Shown here in pieces: positions 32,899 to 38,864 of a stretch of 64,000 bases of DNA. A program made the position numbers and the translations under genes. Within the stretch, counting starts at the first letter, position 1. The number at the start of each line of letters is the position of its first letter. The stretch lies in NCBI RefSeq assembly GCF_003601975.1, contig NZ_QZWZ01000004.1, positions 62,001 to 126,000 on the forward strand, read 5' to 3'. Origin of the DNA: Mesorhizobium waimense (GTDB lineage Bacteria; Pseudomonadota; Alphaproteobacteria; Rhizobiales; Rhizobiaceae). The notes beneath the pieces were generated by a model. The model was not told the DNA's origin. It did not search any database and saw nothing but the letters and a program-made list of their open reading frames with translations.

Positions 32899-33660
32899 TC
32901 AGATCAGCGGCCTGCGATCCTCGCTCAGCCCCTCCCAATGGGCGAGCTCCTTGAGTCTGTCGCTGTCGACCACCTCGCAGCCGCCATCGCGCCAGACGAT
33001 CAGCTTGCGGTCCATCAGCTTGCGGATCGTCTTGTTGGTATGGACCAGCGACAGGCCCAGCGTGTCGGCGACGTGCTGCTGGGTGATCGGTATCTGCACC
33101 GGTGTCTTGCCGTTGAGGCCAACCGCGCGGGCGCGGCTTGAGATGAAGGCGATGAGATAGGCGGCGCGCTCCATAGCCGTGCGCCGGCCGATGCTGAGCA
33201 GGTTCTCGTCCAGCATGCGTTCCTCCCGCGACGCGATCCAGGTGATGTCGTAGGCGAGCCCCGGATGATTGCGATAGAGCTCATGCAGTTGTTCGCGCTC
33301 GAAGACGCAAAGCAGCATCGGCGACAGCGCCTCGACGGAGTGCTGCATCTCGCCCATCAGGCTGCCCTGCAGGCCGATGAGATCGCCGGGCATCGAATAG
33401 TTCAGGATCTGGCGGCGGCCGTCCGACAGCAATTTGTAGCGGAAGGCCCAGCCCGAGAGTACCGTGTAGAGATGCGCGCTGTGACTGCCCTCGACCAGAA
33501 CCGTGGCGCCCTTGTCGACAGCCAACTCCCCCTTCTTGAACGTGCTGACAAACAGCAGTTCCTTCTCCTCGAACTCGCGGAACGCCGGCAGCGGCCGCAG
33601 CGGGCAGTCTTCGCATGGATACTGACGACTGGAGAAAGAACGACCATGTTGCGCGGGCAT
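32899..33660 (-). CDS. Crp/Fnr-family transcriptional regulator
   Basis: The protein has 253 residues from ATG 33660, with GAGGGGG upstream. A cyclic-nucleotide-binding-like beta-barrel (about 30-150) and the central dimerisation helix are followed by a Crp-type helix-turn-helix (about 190-235, ITQQHVADTLGLSLVHTNKTIRKLM). The N-terminus has a CEDCPLR pair of cysteines, but not the four-Cys cluster of oxygen-sensing FNR. An EcfG-type promoter with a 17-base spacer lies upstream, so this may be a second-tier regulator in the stress network. The effector is unknown. Confidence 0.9.
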   Translation of the reverse strand: MPAQHGRSFSSRQYPCEDCPLRPLPAFREFEEKELLFVSTFKKGELAVDKGATVLVEGSHSAHLYTVLSGWAFRYKLLSDGRRQILNYSMPGDLIGLQGSLMGEMQHSVEALSPMLLCVFEREQLHELYRNHPGLAYDITWIASREERMLDENLLSIGRRTAMERAAYLIAFISSRARAVGLNGKTPVQIPITQQHVADTLGLSLVHTNKTIRKLMDRKLIVWRDGGCEVVDSDRLKELAHWEGLSEDRRPLI

Positions 33661-33705
33661 TTCGACCCCCTCTTCGAAACCCGGCCTCTGACGGGGCCGA
33701 CTGCA

Positions 33706-33731
33706 AACGCGTTGCCGGAACGGAAGGTTCC
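33706..33731 (-). promoter_or_regulatory. EcfG-type promoter (17-bp spacer) for the Crp/Fnr gene
   Basis: On the minus strand GGAAC (33731-33727), 17 bases, CGTT (33709-33706), 45 bp before ATG 33660. Spacers of 16 or 17 are both known for EcfG. Confidence 0.7.
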
Positions 33732-33816
33732 GCAATCGCCATGGCCATGTCTTTTTTAAATGACAGACCGTCAAATAGCGCTCATGACTCGCTCCGTTTC
33801 AAGGAGACATTGCCCG

Positions 33817-34215
33817 GTGCCCTCATTGCTCGACGGATTGCGGATCCTCGTCCTCGAAGATGAATTCCTGATTGCTATGGATGTCGAGCAGCTGTGCCGC
33901 GACTATGGCGCCGGCAACGTGGTGATTGCCCGCGACCTTGCGGACATCGAGCCCCAGGATGTTGTTGCGCAATTCGACGCGGCCATCGTCGACCTCATGC
34001 TGGGCGGCGCTTCGACACGCGACTTCGCCTCGGCACTGCGCGAATCGGGCGTGCCCTTTATCTTCGCCTCCGGTCATTCGGACCCGGACGAGATCAAGGC
34101 GTCCTTTCCGGGCGTCAGGCTGGTCGCCAAGCCCTATTCGGGAGACGACCTCGTCGAGGCTGTGGCCGCGGCCTGCGGGCGCTCGTCTGAATCAGGATGC
34201 CGGTACCGGGACTAG
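33817..34215 (+). CDS. Single-domain response regulator, FAT-GUY type
   Basis: The product has 132 residues from GTG 33817, which has AAGGAGA upstream; ATG codons at 33760 and 33784 overlap the divergent Crp/Fnr promoter region. Only a receiver is present: acidic LEDE near residue 15, phosphoacceptor Asp59 (IVDLMLGG), Lys105 in VAKPYS. Residues 80-87 read PFIFASGH, close to the PFxFATG(G/Y) motif of FAT-GUY receivers such as SdrG, which take part in alphaproteobacterial GSR signalling. Ala-Ser in place of Ala-Thr is a conservative change. A phosphorelay or phosphate-sink role toward PhyR is inferred. Confidence 0.85.
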   Translation: MPSLLDGLRILVLEDEFLIAMDVEQLCRDYGAGNVVIARDLADIEPQDVVAQFDAAIVDLMLGGASTRDFASALRESGVPFIFASGHSDPDEIKASFPGVRLVAKPYSGDDLVEAVAAACGRSSESGCRYRD

Positions 34216-34222
34216 CTGAAGC

Positions 34223-34774
34223 TCACGCGGCGTTCGACCCTGTCACCTGCGTCGAGATCGCATCCGGGCCGTATTCGTCCTCGCCGGAAATCTTCAGGAT
34301 TTCCTGCAACCGTGTCCGGGCGCGGCTGACGCGGCTTTTGATCGTGCCGACCGCGCAGCCGCAGATCTCGGCGGCTTCCTCGTAGGAAAAACCGGACGCG
34401 CCGATCAGGATGATGGCTTCGCGCTGGTCCTCAGGCAATTGCTCGAGCGCGCCGCGAAAATCCTTGAGGTCGAGCTGACCGTGCTGGGCCGGATGCACCG
34501 CGAGCCTCGCCGTCATGATGCCGTCGCTGTCTTGCACCTCGCGGCCGCGCTTGCGCATTTGAGAGTAGAATTCATTGCGCAGGATGGTAAACAGCCAAGC
34601 CTTGAGATTGGTGCCCGGTTGGAAGCTTTCATGCTTGTCCCAGGCCTTGACGAGCGTTTCCTGCACCAGGTCGTCGGCCTTGTCGGCGTTCTGCGTCAGC
34701 GACACGGCAAAGGCGCGCAGGCTCGGGATCGAGCCGAGCAAATCGGTCTTGAAGCTCTGGGAAACGGCCGTCAT
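34223..34774 (-). CDS. ecfG: General stress response sigma factor EcfG
   Basis: The protein has 183 residues. Sigma region 2 (about 20-90, ADDLVQETLVKAWDKHESF, LKAWLFTILRNEFYSQMRKR) and region 4 (about 115-165, LPEDQREAIILIGASGFSYEEAAEICGCAVGTIKSRVSRARTRL) are those of the ECF15/EcfG group. It directs RNA polymerase to GGAAC-N16/17-CGTT promoters and is held inactive by NepR until PhyR-P removes NepR. The gene starts 2 bp after nepR, so the two are translationally coupled, and both are transcribed from an EcfG-type promoter at 35072-35096. At least ten more such sites lie in this window. Confidence 0.95.
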   Translation of the reverse strand: MTAVSQSFKTDLLGSIPSLRAFAVSLTQNADKADDLVQETLVKAWDKHESFQPGTNLKAWLFTILRNEFYSQMRKRGREVQDSDGIMTARLAVHPAQHGQLDLKDFRGALEQLPEDQREAIILIGASGFSYEEAAEICGCAVGTIKSRVSRARTRLQEILKISGEDEYGPDAISTQVTGSNAA

Positions 34775-34776
34775 GC

Positions 34777-34980
34777 TCAGTCTTTCTTCGGTGCGGGTTC
34801 GGTCCGCTCCAGCTGGCTGAGCAGCTGGGCAAAACGATCCGGCACGTGATCGGAGACCAGCTCATCGTAATACTGCTTGAGTTTGCGGCCGATTTCCGAA
34901 TTTGGCCCGAGCGGGTCACCGGAAACAGCCCGGCGCCTGCCCGCGGCGCCAGCCGTGATATCTTTCGTCATATCTTTCAT
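34777..34980 (-). CDS. nepR: Anti-sigma factor NepR
   Basis: The product has 67 residues from ATG 34980; a longer frame to 35061 has an unrelated hydrophobic start and is unlikely. The conserved helix pair GPNSEIGRKLKQYYDELVSDHVPDRFAQLLSQLE is diagnostic of NepR, the small anti-sigma factor that binds EcfG and is captured by phosphorylated PhyR. Its position just before ecfG and divergent from phyR is the standard alphaproteobacterial arrangement. Confidence 0.93.
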   Translation of the reverse strand: MKDMTKDITAGAAGRRRAVSGDPLGPNSEIGRKLKQYYDELVSDHVPDRFAQLLSQLERTEPAPKKD

Positions 34981-35071
34981 TTTGCCCTTGATTCCAGCAC
35001 CCGAGCCGCACCCCAACAACACAAAACACAAGGCAAGCGGCACCCTCGTCTGGTTGCCCATCCCAGCTCAG

Positions 35072-35096
35072 AACGCCCTCCTGTTATATTAGTTCC
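35072..35096 (-). promoter_or_regulatory. EcfG-type promoter for nepR-ecfG
   Basis: On the minus strand GGAAC (35096-35092), 16 bases, CGTT (35075-35072), 91 bp before the nepR ATG. It lies only 9 bp from the divergent phyR promoter, so both respond to EcfG (positive autoregulation). Confidence 0.85.
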
Positions 35097-35105
35097 ACGT
35101 TGATC

Positions 35106-35130
35106 GGAACTTTTTCGGAAAGCTGGCGTT
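35106..35130 (+). promoter_or_regulatory. EcfG-type promoter for phyR
   Basis: GGAAC (35106-35110), 16 bases, CGTT (35127-35130), 73 bp before ATG 35204. Exact match, back to back with the nepR promoter. Confidence 0.85.
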
Positions 35131-35203
35131 TGTGTCTTCGGGGCTTGCGTTCGGCTTGACCTGCGACTTATGCAAATTGCGTCATCTGAGGGAGACGTCC
35201 ATC

Positions 35204-35998
35204 ATGAGCTTGTCCGCAACCATCGCGCCACACCTGCCGTTCCTGCGCCGTTTCTCGCGCGCCGTTTCCGGATCACAGGAAAGTGGCGATGCACTGGTCG
35301 CCGCGATGCTCGAAGCCATCATCGCCGACGTCGATATCTTTCCCGATGCATCGAACGACCGCATTGCGCTGTACAAGGTTTTCGCCAGGCTGTTCACCTC
35401 GATCGCCATCCGTGTTCCGCAGGAGCATGCGCAATCAGCATGGGAGCAGCGCGCGGCGGCCAATCTGAACGCGATCGCCCCGCGCCCGCGCCAGGCCTTC
35501 CTGCTGGTCGCTGTCGAGGGCTTCAGCGAGGATGAGGCGGCAGAAATCCTCGATGCCGACGAACAGGAGTTCTCGGATCTGCTTGCCCAGGCGAGCAACG
35601 AGATTTCCCGCCAGGTGGCGACCGATGTGCTGATCATCGAGGACGAGCCGCTGATTGCCATGGACATCGAAGAGATGGTCGAGAGTCTGGGCCATCGCGT
35701 CGTCGGAACGGCACGCACCCATGCCGAGGCGGTGACGATATTCGGCAAGACGCGGCCGAAGATGGTGCTGGCCGACATTCAGCTTGCCGACGGCAGCTCG
35801 GGCATTGAGGCTGTAAACGAGATCCTGTCTTCCACATCGGTGCCGGTGATCTTCATCACCGCCTTTCCCGAACGCCTGCTGACCGGCGAACGGCCTGAAC
35901 CGGCCTTCCTCGTCACCAAGCCGTTCAATCCGGACATGGTCAAGGCGCTGATCAGTCAGGCGCTGTTCTTCGACAGGCAGGCCAAGGCAGCCGCATAG
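35204..35998 (+). CDS. phyR: General stress response anti-anti-sigma regulator PhyR
   Basis: The protein has 264 residues from ATG 35204 with AGGGAGA upstream. The N-terminal half (about 1-140) is a sigma-like domain with sigma2- and sigma4-like parts (PRPRQAFLLVAVEGFSEDEAAEIL) that mimics EcfG and captures NepR. The C-terminal receiver (about 143-262) has IIEDEPLIAMD, phosphoacceptor Asp191 in LADIQLADG and Lys in VTKPFN. HWE/HisKA_2 kinases activate it; three are encoded within 6 kb. A GC-rich terminator follows the gene. Confidence 0.95.
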   Translation: MSLSATIAPHLPFLRRFSRAVSGSQESGDALVAAMLEAIIADVDIFPDASNDRIALYKVFARLFTSIAIRVPQEHAQSAWEQRAAANLNAIAPRPRQAFLLVAVEGFSEDEAAEILDADEQEFSDLLAQASNEISRQVATDVLIIEDEPLIAMDIEEMVESLGHRVVGTARTHAEAVTIFGKTRPKMVLADIQLADGSSGIEAVNEILSSTSVPVIFITAFPERLLTGERPEPAFLVTKPFNPDMVKALISQALFFDRQAKAAA

Positions 35999-36001
35999 CA
36001 G

Positions 36002-36034
36002 GGGCTCGCGCCTTCGGGGCGCGCGGCCCGTTTT
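36002..36034 (+). terminator. Terminator after phyR
   Basis: A strong stem (CGCGCC 36007-36012 with GGCGCG 36018-36023, extended by GGG/CCC outside) with a TTCGG loop is followed by TTTTCTCT. It lies just after the phyR stop. Confidence 0.65.
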
Positions 36035-36150
36035 CTCTCCGATGAAATGACGTTTTGCAACTCAGCGCCCGCCGAGTCGGCGGTTGGCGCCGCATGGCCA
36101 AATTTCGCGTCGGAGCGGTTTTCCAGGGGTCGTCTTTTTCGGCAAATGGT

Positions 36151-36175
36151 GGAACAAACACCAACCAACCACGTT
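36151..36175 (+). promoter_or_regulatory. EcfG-type promoter for the DUF1328-like gene
   Basis: GGAAC (36151-36155), 16 bases, CGTT (36172-36175), 28 bp before ATG 36204. Exact match. Confidence 0.82.
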
Positions 36176-36203
36176 TTGCCTCAGCATTGGAAGGAGACGG
36201 ATC

Positions 36204-36368
36204 ATGCTTTACTGGGCGCTGGTATTTCTTGTCGTGGCGATCATCGCCGGCGCGCTTGGTTTCGGCGGCATCGCCGGCACCTCGGCCGGCATTGCACAGA
36301 TACTGTTCTTCATCTTTCTCGCCTTCTTGATCATCTCGCTGCTTGCCGGCCTATTTAGACGGGCGTGA
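36204..36368 (+). CDS. DUF1328-family small membrane protein
   Basis: The product has 54 residues from ATG 36204, preceded by GAAGGAGA. Two membrane helices (about 2-21 and 28-50) are joined by [17 protein letters not shown], the characteristic core of the DUF1328/YtjA family of short inner-membrane proteins. These are often stress-induced and have no known function. Here an EcfG-type promoter lies 28 bp upstream. Confidence 0.88.
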   Translation: MLYWALVFLVVAIIAGALGFGGIAGTSAGIAQILFFIFLAFLIISLLAGLFRRA

Positions 36369-36396
36369 GGTAAGCGTCGGACACTGGAAGCCGCAC

Positions 36397-36468
36397 CCCT
36401 CAAACGGTTTCCAGCCACCGCCGGGCGGTGCACTCCAACGAGGTGCCGCCCGGCGGACCGTTTGAGGG
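36397..36468. repeat. Large two-stage hairpin abutting an EcfG promoter
   Basis: Outer arms of 12 bp (36397-36408 and 36457-36468, CCCTCAAACGGT and complement) enclose inner arms of 11 bp (36418-36428 and 36446-36456). The right arms are contiguous; the left arms are split by a 9-base bulge. It lies between the DUF1328-like gene and a HWE kinase gene, and its last bases are part of the kinase's GGAAC element. There is no T-run on either strand. Confidence 0.7.
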
Positions 36469-36491
36469 AACCCATTTCACAGTGAACCGTT
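36467..36491 (+). promoter_or_regulatory. EcfG-type promoter for the PAS-HWE kinase gene
   Basis: GGAAC (36467-36471), 16 bases, CGTT (36488-36491), 26 bp before ATG 36518. Exact match. Confidence 0.78.
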
Positions 36492-36517
36492 CAGCCTGGG
36501 ATCGGTGGCAATGATCG

Positions 36518-37552
36518 ATGCGTTCCAAGGCCGCAGACATGAGCGACAGCCGGCAGAGTGATGAAGTCATCGCTCTGCATCCAGGCGAAGGCGGAATGCA
36601 GCTTGGCCGGGCACTTCTTCACGCGCTGCACAATGCCGGCATTTCCGTTCTCTATCAGGATCGCGAGATGAAGACCGTCTGGGCGCGCAACATGCGCGCG
36701 CCATGGGCGTCCGACACCGCCGACAGTAACGGCATATTGCCGCCGGCGCAGGCAGAGCGCATCCGCGCCGCCAAACGCAACGTCATCGCCTCCGGCAGTC
36801 CGGAGCGTCTCGAACTCGGTGTTCCCGCCGAGGACGGCATACGCTGGTTCCAGGTGTGGATCGATGCCGATCACAGCGAAAGCGGTGCCGTCCAGGGCGT
36901 CGTCACCACCATGGTGGAAACGACCGAGCAGAAACGCCGCGAGCAGACCCTGAAGACACTGCTGCGCGAGGTCAGCCATCGCTCGAAGAACCTTTTGGCC
37001 ATCATCCAGAGCATCGCCACCCAGACCGGCCGCTATTCCGAAACGCTCGGTGATTTCCTGACCCGCTTTCGTGGCCGGCTGCAGTCGCTTGCCTCGTCCC
37101 AGGATCTGGTGACGTCTTCCAACTGGCGAGGTGCAGCCCTGCACGAACTGGTCTCCGGGCAGGTTGCGCGCTACGGTTCCGACCCGAAGCGCAGCTTGCG
37201 TTTCGAAGGCGAAAACCCGTACCTCAACCCCAATGCGGCCTTGCATATCGGCCTGGCGATGCACGAACTCGCCGTCAATTCGGTGAGCTACGGCGCCCTG
37301 TCGCGGCCGGATGGCTTTGTCGAGGTGACAGCCAAACTGACCGCCGCTTCCGCCGACAAGCCTGCCCTGTCGCTGACATGGGCCGAAGCCATCGGCGCCC
37401 GTGACCGGCAACCCAGCGAGAAGCGTTTTGGCAGCGTTGCGCTCGAGCGCGTCGTACCGACATCGCTGAACGGAACGGCGACGCTTGAGATCACCGGCGA
37501 CCGTGTCGAATACCACTTGGTCGTGCCGCACGGCAATTTCGAAACGGACTGA
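36518..37552 (+). CDS. PAS-type sensor kinase, HWE/HisKA_2 family
   Basis: The protein has 344 residues; ATG 36539 is an alternative start. A single PAS-like sensor (about 25-135) precedes the kinase core with His154 in LLREVSHRSKNLLAIIQSIATQTG and the ATP domain with LHIGLAMHELAVNSVSYGAL. The lack of membrane segments indicates a cytoplasmic sensor. An exact EcfG-type promoter 26 bp upstream means that a candidate activator of the stress response is itself under EcfG control, which would give positive feedback. The partner regulator is inferred to be PhyR. Confidence 0.9.
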   Translation: MRSKAADMSDSRQSDEVIALHPGEGGMQLGRALLHALHNAGISVLYQDREMKTVWARNMRAPWASDTADSNGILPPAQAERIRAAKRNVIASGSPERLELGVPAEDGIRWFQVWIDADHSESGAVQGVVTTMVETTEQKRREQTLKTLLREVSHRSKNLLAIIQSIATQTGRYSETLGDFLTRFRGRLQSLASSQDLVTSSNWRGAALHELVSGQVARYGSDPKRSLRFEGENPYLNPNAALHIGLAMHELAVNSVSYGALSRPDGFVEVTAKLTAASADKPALSLTWAEAIGARDRQPSEKRFGSVALERVVPTSLNGTATLEITGDRVEYHLVVPHGNFETD

Positions 37553-37677
37553 CCGGATATCGCCGAGAAGTTGCAGTTCTTAACCGGCTGTTCACCATAA
37601 AATTGGATGCTGCCTTACCCGGATAGCGCTGGAGCCTGCCGACCCGGCGGATGTCCCCGCCGCGGTCGCAGCGCAAC

Positions 37678-37780
37678 AGAGCAATTTCAGGAAAAGTGCG
37701 CAGCGGTTTTGCCGTCCGGAATTGCGCAAAAACAAATATTTGGAGCGGGACAGCGCATCTATCAAAAGCTGAATCGCTCC
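37678..37780. repeat. Interspersed intergenic repeat, copy 1
   Basis: The segment includes CCGTCCGGA-ATT-GCGCAAAAACAAA and GAGCGGG, which are matched in order at about 57069-57104 (copy 2). The last part forms a hairpin (GGAGCG 37742-37747 with CGCTCC 37775-37780, inner CAGC/GCTG). It resembles RIME-like repeats of rhizobia. The hairpin ends just before the ribosome binding site of the small gene at 37797. Confidence 0.6.
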
Positions 37781-37796
37781 TAGGGGAGGATTGGTC

Positions 37797-37970
37797 TTGA
37801 CGGTTGCCGACATGAACAGGCTTGAGCAAGCCGCCCGCGTCTCGATGAGTGGATTCCAGGATCCCGAGGCCCCTGCCTCGGGATCGCGGCACTTCCACCC
37901 TATGCTTCACTTCGCCGCTGTCGTTTTGGTCGCTGCCGTAGTGCTGGCGGCGGCATGGCATCTGACCTGA
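37797..37970 (+). CDS. Small membrane protein (57 aa), TTG start
   Basis: A frame from TTG 37797, with GGGGAGGA at 37783-37790, to TGA 37968 encodes 57 residues. ATG 37812 is an alternative start. A polar N-terminal half is followed by one membrane helix near the C-terminus (about 36-54, MLHFAAVVLVAAVVLAAAW). Tail-anchored small proteins of this shape are common next to stress genes. No EcfG site is visible upstream. No family is recognised. Confidence 0.5.
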   Translation: MTVADMNRLEQAARVSMSGFQDPEAPASGSRHFHPMLHFAAVVLVAAVVLAAAWHLT

Positions 37971-38069
37971 CGTCGAACCAGAATACTTTCGCGCTCGTCT
38001 GAAAATCGCTGCGGAGGCTTCGGCGAGCTGCTGCCCCCAATTGTTGGTGGTGCCCGCGCCTCCGGCGCA

Positions 38070-38094
38070 GGAACTTTGGCTGATTTCGACCGTT
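38070..38094 (+). promoter_or_regulatory. EcfG-type promoter for the 108-aa protein gene
   Basis: GGAAC (38070-38074), 16 bases, CGTT (38091-38094), 23 bp before ATG 38118. Exact match. It shows that the in-frame ATG at 38076, which lies inside the promoter, is not the start. Confidence 0.78.
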
Positions 38095-38117
38095 CTTATG
38101 GCGAGAGGTTTGTCGCC

Positions 38118-38444
38118 ATGGAACACATCGCCGCTTTGCTGCTGGTCATCGGCTGCTCGAACACCATGACCGAGTGCCGTGAATTGTCCGTACCGGTCAG
38201 CGTCTTCGAGACCGCCGCGGAATGCACCGCCGAAAGGCCTTTCGCCCTGACCGATGTCCAGGGCAAAGCTCCGCATATCGTTGCCGAGTGCCTCACTGTC
38301 GATCCGGCGCTGGAGGATGACTACGACCAGATCGTCTGGAACGTGCGCCCGGACGGCACGCTCGACGCCTCCTTGCAGGTTTCCAACCTTGTGGTTGCAT
38401 CGAACGCTGCGCGCCCCGAAAAATACTATCTTAGCCAACAGTAA
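38118..38444 (+). CDS. Hypothetical exported protein under EcfG control
   Basis: The product has 108 residues from ATG 38118, with GCGAGAGG upstream. A short hydrophobic start (EHIAALLLVIGC) could be a weak signal sequence or the first strand. Cysteines near residues 13, 20, 35 and 57 may form disulfides, in line with export. The body contains DDYDQIVWNVRPDGTLDASLQV. The family is not recognised. An exact EcfG promoter lies 23 bp upstream. Confidence 0.75.
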   Translation: MEHIAALLLVIGCSNTMTECRELSVPVSVFETAAECTAERPFALTDVQGKAPHIVAECLTVDPALEDDYDQIVWNVRPDGTLDASLQVSNLVVASNAARPEKYYLSQQ

Positions 38445-38527
38445 AATCGGGCGGGCAAAGGCCGTTGTTTCATGCTAAATGACGGCTGGCACTCGCTAAA
38501 ATCAGGACAAAAGTGAGGAGAGACTCT

Positions 38528-38770
38528 ATGCGGAAAGTGATTATTGCCATGGTTGCCGTGGTCGCAATCAGCGGCTGCAGCACGACCGAGCAGGACGTTG
38601 GCGTCGGCGCCGGTGTCGGCGCAGTGGCCGGCGGCCTGATCGGCGGCGGCAGGGGTGCGCTCATCGGCGCAGCCGTCGGTGCCGGATCCGGCCTGCTCGT
38701 GCGCAACCTGCGCAATGGCTATTGCCAGTACCGCGACAATCGCGGTCGTCTCTACACGGCCCGCTGCTGA
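38528..38770 (+). CDS. Glycine-zipper outer membrane lipoprotein
   Basis: The product has 80 residues from ATG 38528 with AGGAGAG upstream. A lipoprotein signal ends at the lipobox ISGC (about Cys17). The middle (about 26-58, VGVGAGVGAVAGGLIGGGRG) is a glycine-zipper, as in the osmotically inducible OsmB/SlyB-type lipoproteins. A YCQYRDNRGRLYTARC end has two cysteines. A strong terminator follows at 38797-38825. No EcfG site is visible in the 80 bp upstream. Confidence 0.85.
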   Translation: MRKVIIAMVAVVAISGCSTTEQDVGVGAGVGAVAGGLIGGGRGALIGAAVGAGSGLLVRNLRNGYCQYRDNRGRLYTARC

Positions 38771-38796
38771 TCCGCTTCGGCATGCAAGCATAGCGC

Positions 38797-38825
38797 CGGA
38801 GACCGGTCGTCCGGTCTCCGTTTTT
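38797..38825 (+). terminator. Rho-independent terminator after the lipoprotein gene
   Basis: A perfect 10-bp stem (38797-38806 with 38811-38820), a TCGT loop and five T (38821-38825). Confidence 0.88.
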
Positions 38826-38864
38826 CTGCGTAGCGCGGGCTGGTTCGCTAGCCGCAGCGGCGAT

